NCBI GenBank assembly: GCA_006937955.1
Contig: SSNP01000005.1
Span: 6,198,109 to 6,262,108 of the forward strand
DNA length: 64,000 nucleotides
Source of the DNA: Pachypanchax playfairii
Taxonomy: Eukaryota > Chordata > Actinopteri > Cyprinodontiformes > Aplocheilidae
Direction of reading: 5' to 3'
Shown here: in pieces, positions 23,601 to 32,057 of the stretch
Layout: each line of letters begins with the position of its first letter
Numbering within the stretch: position 1 is the stretch's first letter
The notes under the pieces: model-generated
The model's database searches: none
What the model was told of the DNA's origin: nothing
The model's input: only the letters and a program-made list of their open reading frames with translations
Position numbers and translations under genes: made by a program

Positions 23601-25351
23601 TATTGAATATTATTTTTTACACTTTACTATTTTATATTGTCTCAAATATTCATTTGTCATTTTTTGTGGGCTAATTAGTTTTTAACCACATAATTTCCTG
23701 TATAAATAAATCAGCTGTTTACATTCTCTCCCACAGAGAACATTCAAGAAGAAAAAGAAACACTTAAAGACTCGTAAAGAAAGAAACCGGCTGCAGTCTG
23801 GCAGAATGGGGAATATTAAGCGGCCAAAAATCCGGCAAAGCATCTGCAGTAATATGGTAAGACTGAATGATTTTGTACTTCACATTTCCATCAGAGCTAA
23901 TAAGTGAAGTGTTTGTAGGAGCTCAACCCCCCTCGTGACGAGACGGATAAAGAGAGTAACAAAAAGAAGCCCGTTGGAAGAGCCCGAAGAAAGTGGAAGG
24001 TAAAACCTTGGTGGACACATTAGGTGTAAATATTAAAATAATCCTTCTAATCCAAGACTTTTTGTTATTTATTTCTTTGTGGAGCTTGATAACCTGATAA
24101 AAACAGATGGATTCTCCTGTCCCACCAGTAACCCTGGCGACGTCAGTCAGGTGTCTGCAGACACACAACGGCTGCAAGGCTGCAGGCCCGTGAAGGTAAA
24201 GAGTTCCTGCTGTGAAATAAATTCAACAAAATGACGTCTTCTTCTGTTTGATACTCTCAACAGCTGAAAACTGCTGACTTATGAAACTTTAGATATGGTT
24301 TAAGCACTGCACAGAAAGAGGGTCCTGGTTTCAGCTCTCAGCCGGGACTTTTCTATGTGGATGTTTTCCCCGTGCATGTGCTGGTTTTCTTCATCAACTC
24401 CACTTTCCTCCCACAGACCAAAAACTTTGATATCAGGTTAATTAGAAATTGCAAATTGGCCCGAGGTGAGTCTGTACATGGATGGCTGCTTGTCCCTGTG
24501 ATGGACACATGACCTGTCCCAGGTGAACCCCGCCTCTCGCTTAATGACCTCTGGACATTAGCAGCTGAACCCTGAAGGTAAAGAGAGTGAATGGAAATGA
24601 TTTAATGGATAAAATGTGTTTTAGGACAACTGTGTGGGAAACATGAACTCCTCGTCCCTCCACCAGAGAACATGTCCTCATCTCAGTACACTCACATCTG
24701 CATCACATCACGCAGGTAAGACTTACTGTGGAGTCTCCAGACAACAGAAACATTTATAACAATGTAGTGATCAGAGGAGGTTCTCTGCAGTAGCAGATTA
24801 AAATGCCCGACTTGTTTTACAGGTGATGCAATAATTGAGAGAAGACCGTGTAAATGCTCCTCTCAGCTGCTGCACCTGACTGCTTTCCTTCCACCAGATG
24901 TCATTCATCTGCAGGACCCGATCTCCTACTATCACGTCTGCAGAGGTTTGTTTACTTACACAGCAGCTCAGAGCCTCCATCAATTTTCTTCTGACATGAA
25001 ACTTAACTTCTTTCTTTCAGGGTTGACATCGTCCTTTGTCACACCTCGCAGGTAAAGTTAAGAGAAATGATGTTGAAATCATCAGAAAAGCCACGCTGCT
25101 TATATTCAGAATTAAAGATATTGTATTTCTTCCATGGCAGACCTTCAACATCTGTGTATGCCAGCAGGGTTCCAGCCATTTTTCCAAAAAAGCCTCTACT
25201 GACATCTTTCACCACCACCAAGTTCAGCAATTTGCACATCGTTAGAGACAAATTTTCTCCACAGAATTTGGGAAACAATTTGATTATAACTTCCTCCACA
25301 TCCAACACAGATTTAACCAAAAACAAGCAGCAGAAAGAACAGCAGAATTAA
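17688..25351 (+). CDS. agbl2: cytosolic carboxypeptidase 2 (tubulin deglutamylase)
   Basis: AGBL2/CCP2 is an M14-family zinc carboxypeptidase that trims polyglutamate or C-terminal residues from tubulin, mainly in cilia. Coding exons: 17688-17693, 18566-18683, 18829-19002, 19146-19253, 19605-19752, 19872-20127, 20289-20690, 20809-20951, 21313-21472, 21597-21723, 21805-21905, 23163-23275, 23373-23445, 23737-23856, 23919-23999, 24151-24195, 24625-24715, 24823-24945, 25021-25051 and 25141-25351, giving 876 aa. The N-terminal CCP domain has WFYFRVRNMKPGVTYRF. Zinc ligands are the His and Glu of ARVHPGETNGSW and the His of DFHGHNRKNN. GRDLNRNY and the catalytic Glu of TMEVTFGGS are present. After the catalytic domain come SDSSDSDGLPVHL and a Lys/Arg-rich tail. 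Exon 24151-24195 is the least certain: the acceptor was chosen because the more obvious one would give an immediate stop. The tail exons are poorly conserved. Confidence 0.94.
19325..19405 (+). repeat. LINE 3'-tail remnant in agbl2 intron 4
   Basis: GAGTTACTACAACTTCTAATTTCCCTTCAGGAATTAATAAA...TATGTTTGAATTGAA closely resembles the tail after the LINE fragment at 31615-31680. It is read as a 5'-truncated L2/Rex-like retroposon end. Confidence 0.6.
21937..23005. mobile_element. about 1.07 kb terminal-inverted-repeat element in agbl2 intron 11
   Basis: The ends are imperfect inverted repeats. The left starts TTTAAAGCTGGAGTGCGTAACTT, and the right, reversed, reads TTTAAAGCCATAGTGCGTAACTT (3 mismatches in 23). 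The outermost TTTAAA contains TTAA, a piggyBac-type target, but the superfamily is not certain. The right end carries the motif CCGCTAGGGGGCGACAGAAG, common at the ends of teleost non-autonomous transposons. Inside, an ORF (22200-22400, starting MAENPNKQ) is Lys/Arg-rich with KIPGRSAEGLLAKKE and resembles short basic ORFs carried by other fish elements. It removes nothing from the agbl2 exons. Confidence 0.65.
23466..23515 (-). repeat. LINE 3'-tail remnant in agbl2 intron 13
   Basis: TTGATCCCAAAGGGAAATT is the reverse complement of the AATTTCCCTTTGGGATCAA tail typical of fish L2/Rex1-type retroposons. It is short and 5'-truncated. Confidence 0.5.
24310..24590 (+). repeat. diverged tRNA-type SINE-like repeat in agbl2 intron 16
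   Basis: It shares the landmark order of the copy at 11240: CCCCGTGCATGTG, CTTTCCTCCCACAGACCAAAAAC, GGTTAATTAGAAATTGCAAATTG, ATGACCTGTCCCAGGTGAACCCCGCCTCTCGCTTAATGACC. It has more substitutions than that copy. Confidence 0.65.
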
Positions 25352-25790
25352 CTGAAAGGCTCATCTGCACATTTATTTTAAAGTTTTTTGATTCAAGTTT
25401 TATATTTTTCACTTTATTAAACAGGAAAAAATACAAATGTTTTAATTATGTACATTATGTGTAAAAACATCCTGATTTACATGATGAAATGTAACTGGAC
25501 GGCTGTGTGTCGATCTGCAACTGCTTCAGTCGCAAACTTTGTTTCTTCTTTAACGTGATAAAAAAGTGCTTCTGACCTTTAAAGCAGAACATCTGAAGGT
25601 TTTTTCTTTTTTCCTCTCTATTCTTGTCACAAAAAACATTAGCCACCCAAAAAATACACATCATTTCTCATATAGAAGTAAACAAAAACAATGACACAGT
25701 CTCATCTGATGCAAAAAATATACAAAAAATAAATATGTTTCAGATTATAAACCGGGCATCTGGGAAGTATGAAGTACAGCGCAGCAGAAC

Positions 25791-27034
25791 TCAGTCAAAC
25801 TGTTGGAGATGGAAATGGCTTCCTGTGTGTCTAACCATGTCCCGCAGTGCCACAAAACCAGAGATTGCCTGGATCATTCAGAAATAATAAAGTTAATCAT
25901 TTAATACTGATGACAAAATCCTGAAAACATGCATAAAATAACAAGTAAACATATGAAGATGTAGAACTAAAACAGTTTTTGGGAGGAAGGCAGTGATGTA
26001 CCTGCGTGAGTATGAACGAAGTGAGAACTATGTGGACGCCCCTCTCCAAAGGCTGGACAAGGATGGCTTCATTAAAGAGCTGGAAGAGGATCAGTGGAAA
26101 CTGGAGCAGGGTGCTGAGCAACCAAAAACCAGCCAACTCTGGAACCTTTCACAAAATAAAACTTTTACTTCAACCTCTGCACTGACATCAGCTGTAACTG
26201 TAACACTGTCTGAGAGGCGCCTGACCTTTTCTTGAAGGTTTCCACTGTAACCAAGATAAAGTCTGATGGCCTCAATCAGCGTCATCAGCAGAAGAACAGT
26301 CACCAGGATGAACTTGTAGTAATCTGGCAAGTAAGGATACTGGTAGGAACAACAAGTACAGTTAAGAAACAAAATATGTTTCTAACAAACAGACATGGGA
26401 TGATAGCAAAGGAGCAAAAAGCAACTGCAATAACAGAAGAGGGTATTAAGGAGAGATGTAGAAGGTCCACAAAGACTATGATGTTCATGATGTAGAAGCA
26501 TTTCAAAATTTGTGTCAATAAATAACAAGAGAGTCTGTAAATTCTGATTCATCTGAGTTTAACTCAGTCTCTGTGAATTCAGGTGTAGTTTTGATGTATT
26601 TTCTGTCAACATATCAGTGTTTTTATTCCCTTCGACAGCCTCCTGCCTTGTTTCTTACCTTGAAGTGAAGCATCACAGCTTCACTGATCCACCACATCGG
26701 GAAGAACCACATGTTAAAATACAGAGACATCTGGAGCGGGAGGCTCGACAGAACCTGTTTGTCTGAATTCATTAAAACACAACAGAATAAACATGTATGT
26801 TATAAACTAGAATTCGGCTTCATTAAGTCTAAAATTGTGTAACAAACTAAAGAAAAGCACGACTCAAACAAATCGATGCTAACATCCATGCTAGCTTAGC
26901 TGCGTGTTTTTGTGTTTTTCTTTACCGCGAGGTGATAGTGTGCGCGTGTTTGTCGCGCCCAGTTCGGTCTGGTCAAATAAAACATTGCGAGAAAAGTCTT
27001 CTAATCGTCTCCTCACTGTCTCCGGCAGCTCCAT
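25791..27034 (-). CDS. tmem17: transmembrane protein 17 (ciliary transition zone)
   Basis: TMEM17 is a four-pass membrane protein of the MKS/B9 module at the ciliary transition zone. Five minus-strand exons join in phase: 27034-26926, 26762-26659, 26339-26226, 26145-26002 and 25868-25791, giving 182 aa. Matches to human include MELPETVRRRLEDFSRNV, SSLPLQMSLYFNMWFFPMWW, LPDYYKFILVTVLLLMTLIEAIRLYLGY, VPELAGFWLLSTLLQFPLILF and FVALRDMVRHTGSHFHLQQFD. The stop falls right after the HLQxFD motif, so about 20 C-terminal residues present in human (the RLSANRGDMRR... tail) are missing. The final exon is short but phase and similarity support it. The gene is tail-to-tail with agbl2, with only about 440 bp between stop codons. 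Confidence 0.93.
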
Positions 27035-27117
27035 CGTGTGAAAAAGGAGCTTAAAAACAACATGGCCAGGAGAAAAAAAGTCCACCTCTTCCTCCTCACG
27101 CCATGGAAGCCGCCGTC

Positions 27118-27131
27118 GTTTCCATGGTAAC
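27118..27131 (-). promoter_or_regulatory. RFX X-box-like motif upstream of tmem17
   Basis: On the minus strand it reads GTTACCATGGAAAC: a perfect GTNRCC half, a 2-base spacer, and a second half with one mismatch to RGYAAC. It lies 84 bp upstream of the tmem17 ATG. Confidence 0.6.
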
Positions 27132-27472
27132 CAAAAAGTGAAAGGTTGTTTGTCTCCCAGACGACAAGACACAGTCAAACTACAGACAACAGAACATGAT
27201 GCTCAGATTTATATAACATGGCAACAAAATGATAATAATAGACTAAATGACACAAGATAACACACATGAATGTTTATTAAATAAAAACTAAATGATTACC
27301 GTCTGTTTCCTATTTTTAACACCCTCCCCAACAACAACAACAAAAACGAATTGTTTTTCATTTGTTTTTGGATTGATTAACTAATATGTAATCTTCCCCA
27401 GTAGGATTATTGTCACAGGCATTAGGATAAAGCCAGTAAATCACTCCCACATTTGCAAGTTTTGCTTTCAGA

Positions 27473-27554
27473 GAAAATGAAAGTTATTGTCAGACTGTAA
27501 AGCTGGCGAAACCACTCCCACTATCAACAGTTTTCAGTAAGAGAAAATGAAAGT
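27473..27554 (+). promoter_or_regulatory. duplicated IRF/ISRE elements before the first TRIM gene
   Basis: GAAAATGAAAGT occurs at 27473-27484 and again at 27543-27554. Both match the IRF consensus GAAANNGAAASY exactly. The surrounding sequence (CACTCCCAC...TTTTCAG...GAGAAAATGAAAGT) is also partly duplicated. The second copy ends 20 bp before the ATG. Confidence 0.65.
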
Positions 27555-27574
27555 GACTGTGTGCAGTGAAAAAC

Positions 27575-29604
27575 ATGGCTGAAAAATGTGAAGCAGCAGA
27601 TTCTCTGTCCTGCTCTATTTGCTTGGAGGTATTGAACATCCCTGTGACTCTTCTCTGTGGTCACAGCTACTGCAGGGACTGCTTAGATGGCTACTGGGAC
27701 CTGGAGGATCAGAGAGGTGTTTACAGCTGTCCACAGTGTAGACACTCTTTTACCTCAAGACCAGAACTAAACAAGAACACAGTTCTGGCTGACCTGGTGG
27801 TTAAAATGACTGAAACAGAAGCTCGTCCTGGGAAAGATGAAGTCATTTCAGGAGGCGTGGAGTGTGATTTCTGCACCGTGAGGAAGCTGAAAGCTGTCAA
27901 ATCCTGCTTGGTGTGTCTGGCATCGTACTGTACCACACATGTGCAACCTCACTATGTGTCTGCTGCTTTCAAAAGGCACAAGCTGGTGGAAGTGTCAGCC
28001 TCCATACAAGAGAAGATCTGCTCTAAACACGACAAGCTGCTGGAGGTCTACTGTCGCACTGATGGTGAATGCATTTGTCTGCTTTGCGTCATGGATGAGC
28101 ACAAAGATCACGACACCGTGTCAGCCACAGCAGAGAGAAAAGAAAAACAAGTAGGATAATTTTTGGTTAGATTGATTTGCTGTGACTAACTGCAACACCA
28201 CAGGCTTTATTTTATACATTTTAATGCTTGTTATGGCTACATTAAAGTGAATAATGAATAAAGGGCATTCTATTCTATTTTGTTTTTCTTTATTAGAAAC
28301 AATTTGGACAGCAGAAACAAAGAGACAGTCAAAGAATTCAGGAAAAAGAGAAGCAGTTGAGACAGTTGAAACAGAAAATGAAAGCACTGCAGTGCTCTAA
28401 AGATGCAGCACTTGACCAAAACGAGAAGGCTTTTGCTGAAATTGTCATGATGGCAGACAAAAGACGCTTTGATGTGAAGGAGCAGATCATCCAGCAGGAA
28501 AAATCCATCCTGGGTCAAGCAGAAGCAATCGTGTTTCGACTTGAGAAGGGAATCAGTGATCTGAGGAAGAGACATGATGACGTGAGACAACTGTCATTAA
28601 CTGAGGATAACATTTATTTTCTCCAGGTAAAAACAGACCAGTATGAATCCTATTGGTGCATATGGTTGTATTTGATCCTTTATTTCTCCTTTTTGCACTT
28701 TTACAGCAATACAAGCAGATTTTTGATCAAACAGAATTTGATACCAGCCCTAATTTCAGCTTTAAACCAGATGCAGCCTTTACCTTTGTGACAAAGACAA
28801 TGTCAGGTTTGAGAGACAAAATGGAAACCATAGCAAAAGCTATCGAAGACATCTCTGAAACAGGTGAGAAACCAGATGAAACAAAACCCCCAAAACAACC
28901 TATACAGGTGTGAGTGTGTGTGTAAGAGATCTCCATGTTTTGTGTTTTAGTTCAAGCTGATATGGATCCAAAGACGAGACAGGAAATGTCCATGTGTAAG
29001 TTATTAGTCTGGTAAATGTTTCCATCAGTTTTTGTTCTTTAATGATCAAACTGAATAATATTTTCCAACTTTGTACCTTTTAGATTCTTGCAGCCTCAGT
29101 TTGGATCCTAACACAGCTTTCGAGAACCTGTTGCTCTCTGAGGGAAATACCAAGGTGACCTGGGTAAAGAAAGCCCAGCAGTATCCCAGCCACCCAGAGA
29201 GATTCACCAAGTACGATCAGGTGTTGTGCTCTGAGGGATTGTCTGGAGTTTGTTACTGGGAAGTGGAATGGAAGGGGCCTCAGGTTGAGATAGCCGTGTG
29301 CTATAAAGGGGCAAAGTTGGAAGAAAGCTGTTTTGGATACACTGATGGGTCCTGGTGTCTTTCCATTTCAAATTCTGGGTGCAATTTCTGGCACAAAGAA
29401 ATCAAAACCAAAATCTCTGCCACATGTTCCTCCACAGTGGGAGTTCATTTGAACCATAAAGCAGGGTGCCTGTTGTTTTACGGTGTGTCTAATTCTGGTC
29501 AGATGATACTCCTTCACAAAGTCCAGACCACGTTCTCTCAGCCTCTGTATGCTGGTTTCTCTGTCTCCAGAGGAGCATCAGTCAAGATAATCACACAGGA
29601 GTAA
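27575..29604 (+). CDS. TRIM E3 ubiquitin ligase, RING/B-box/coiled-coil/PRY-SPRY (copy 1)
   Basis: Exons 27575-28150, 28297-28626, 28707-28863, 28951-28995 and 29084-29604 give 542 aa. The RING finger (residues about 14-60) has CSICLEV...CGHSYCRDC...CPQCR. B-box 1 is CDFC...CLVCLASYCTTH, and B-box 2 is CSKHDKLLEVYCRTDGECICLLC...HKDHD. A Gln/Lys-rich coiled coil fills exon 2. The last exon encodes a PRY-SPRY domain with LDPNTAFENLLLSEGN, YPSHPERFTKYDQVLC and GVCYWEVEWKG. This layout is that of fish finTRIM and TRIM16/TRIM25-like proteins, many of which act in antiviral signalling. An exact orthologue cannot be named. The upstream IRF sites support interferon induction. The ATG at 27575 was chosen; the upstream in-frame codon is GTG. 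Confidence 0.9.
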
Positions 29605-30290
29605 AACATGCTGCTTATTTTAGACTCTTAACGTGTAAAACTAAATATCAGTGTTGCTTTATTTGAAAATACTCCTGTAGATTTTTGCATGTGGAATAAT
29701 TGTTGTTACCTGCAGAATGGTGATGCTATGCAGCAGCTGTTTTTGTATGACTTGTTTTATGCATATGAAGCTATATTAATTGAGATTTCAATCAACTGCA
29801 GGGACTGTATGGCAAATAATTTTGAGTTAACCTGATTCAACTCTTGAAAACATTTGATTTACAAGATTTAACAAATAAATAAAATGTAATTTGATGCTTT
29901 TATTGCTCATCCTGCCTTCAACTAAAATAAACAGAATCTGTGTTGGTCAAACACATAAATATGGTTATTATGTTTGTATTTGCACACAATGTTCCAGAGA
30001 ATTCACAAGACCCACAAAAAGTAGCAGCAAAGTTTAACACTCATACTTTATGTGTATAGATATTTAAAATTACATGACTATCTGTGTCGAGATCAAATAG
30101 ATATTCATAAGATATTAAAACTTGCCACAAAATGAGACAGACAATTTCAGGTGAAACTATGTCACTGATCAACACATAAAAACATATTTTACTTTAAGTC
30201 TTAGATTTTGATTATTGTTCAGGGACTTGTTAGAGTGTTTTAACAAAATTCAGCCTGTTTATTGCTAAGAAACGTCAGAAGACACAGGTA
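29605..30290. other. TRIM copy 1 3' UTR and intergenic sequence
   Basis: AT-rich, with overlapping AATAAATAAA signals at about 29874-29883 that probably end the first TRIM transcript. Nothing else was recognised before the LINE fragment. Confidence 0.45.
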
Positions 30291-31690
30291 TATCCTCCAC
30301 AATCACCTGGATTAAGGACTACCTCACTAACAAACCACAGTTTGTGAGACTGAAGAGTTGTACGTCTGACCAGATGATCAGCAGCACAGGAGCACCACAG
30401 GGTACTGTACTCTTACCATTTCTTTTCACTCTGTACACCTCAGACTTTCAGTACAGGTCAGAGTCCTGCCATCTACAGAAATACTCTGATGTCTCTGCAG
30501 TTGTTGGTTGGATCAGAGATGGACAAGAGACTGAGTCCAGAGAACTGGTGGACCACTTTGTGTCCTGGTGTGGAAACAATAATCTCATCTTGAATGTGAA
30601 CAAGAAGAAGGAGATGATTGTGGATTTTAGGAAGAGCAGCAACATGTCAAAACTCATTTCCATCATGGAGAAGAAGTGGAGGTGGTGGAGGAGTATAAAT
30701 ACCTGGATGTTCACCTGGACAACAGACTGAACTGGAGACACAACAGTGATGCTGTTTTTAGGAAAGGACAGAGTAGACTGGACTTCCTCAGGAAGCTCAT
30801 GCAGGTCCTTCAACACTTGCAGCAAGATGTTGAAGATCTTTTGTCTGTTGTGTCTGTTGTGGAGAGTGTGATCACATCTGCAGTCAGCTGTTGGGGCGGA
30901 GCATCAGAGCAGGTGACATGAAGAGGCTGAAATGATTGATAAGGAGGACTGGTTCTGTTCTGGTTCTAATCTGGATCCTGTTGAGTTGATGGTCCAAAGA
31001 AGGATGAAGAACATAATGGAAAACCCTCATCATCCTCTTCACAACTCAACAGAGCTTCTTCAGATCCAACACAGACCACTACAGGAGATCCTTCCTGTCC
31101 ATAGAACCCTCTACAGGAGATCCCTCCTGTCCACGGCTAGAACCCTCTACAGGAGATCCTTCCTGTCCACAACTAGAACCACAGCTAGAACCCTCTACAG
31201 GAGATCCTTCCTGTCCACAGCTAGAACCCTCTACAGGAGATCCTTCCTGTCCACAGCTAGAACCCTCTACAGGAGATCCTTCATGTCCACAACTAGAACC
31301 CTCTACAGGAGATCCTTCCTGTCCACAACTAGAACCACAACTAGAACCCTCTACAGGAGATCCTTCCTGTCCACAACTAGAACCACAGCTAGAACCCTCT
31401 ACAGGAGATCCTTCCTGTCCACAGCTAGAACCCTCTACAGGAGATCCTTCATGTCCACAGCTAGAACCCTCTACAGGAGATCCTTCATGTCCACAGCTAG
31501 AACCCTCTACAGGAGATCCTTCCTGTCCACAACTAGAACCACAGCTAGAACCCTCTACAGGAGATCCTTCCTGTCCACAACTAGAACCCTCTATAATGAC
31601 ATTTTGAAGAAAAAGTGAGTTACTACAACATTTAATTTCTCTTCAGATATTAATAAAGTATGTTTGAATTGAACTGAATGAAACTGAATC
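30291..31690 (+). pseudogene. decayed non-LTR retrotransposon (L2/CR1/Rex-like) ORF2 3' fragment
   Basis: Frame fragments read TWIKDYLTNKPQFVRL, STGAPQGTVL, FLFTLYTSDF, LVDHFVSWCGNNNLILNVNKKKEMIVDFR and, after a frameshift near 30670-30690, VEEYKYLDVHLDNRLNWRHNSD. These are reverse-transcriptase motifs of fish LINEs. The active-site aspartate pair region reads KYSDVSAVVG instead of the expected ..SDDSAVVG, and there are stops and a frame change, so the copy is dead. It ends in the LINE tail GAGTTACTACAACATTTAATTTCTC...AATAAAGTATGTTTGAATTGAA near 31680. A minisatellite sits inside its C-terminal end. Confidence 0.8.
31077..31594 (+). repeat. in-frame 36/48-bp minisatellite grown from the LINE ORF2 C-terminus
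   Basis: The core unit encodes RTLYRRSFLSTA (36 bp). Twelve TLYRRS copies are present. Four of them (2nd, 6th, 7th and 11th) carry an extra 12 bp encoding RTTA or RTTT, making 48-bp units. Because both units are multiples of three, a 228-codon ORF (30932-31618) stays open through the array. The array runs directly into RTLYNDI, which corresponds to the conserved end of L2-like ORF2 proteins. Confidence 0.9.
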
Positions 31691-32007
31691 AACTAACAGA
31701 AATTTACAAACGTAATGAAAAAAACAAAAGTGAACTATTTGTTCTCATATAACCGAGAAGTGTTTCAAGTTTCATTTCCTTCTGTTAAAGTAATGTCAGA
31801 TCAGGTTCATAAAGACTGTTAGCTGCACTTAAAACTTTTAGGTCAACATTATTTTTATCTTTGTGAAACAAACATCAAATTTAAACGGTAACAGAAAAGT
31901 TCCTAACTTCCCTCAGTGGTTTCTGAGTTTACTGTGTTCCTCTTTAAGACCAGCTGGTTGGAGAGCCCTCCCACTTAGAAATAACAACCAGGCAACTCCT
32001 TCTGAAG
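31691..32007. other. upstream region of the second TRIM gene
   Basis: AT-rich spacer. AGTTTCATTTCC near 31768 is an imperfect IRF-like site on the reverse strand, with half-site spacing of one base. No coding signal. Confidence 0.35.
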
Positions 32008-32019
32008 GAAACTGAAAGT
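32008..32019 (+). promoter_or_regulatory. IRF/ISRE element before the second TRIM gene
   Basis: GAAACTGAAAGT is an exact match to GAAANNGAAASY, 38 bp upstream of the ATG. Its position parallels that of the first TRIM gene. Confidence 0.6.
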
Positions 32020-32057
32020 AACTCTGTCATTTTGAACAAGAGAACGTCGCTCGCAGC

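Noticed and set aside
30932..31618. 228-codon ORF as a genuine repeat protein gene
   Set aside because: It starts inside a frame-shifted LINE, lacks any promoter or splice context, and is explained by a tandem array whose unit is a multiple of three.
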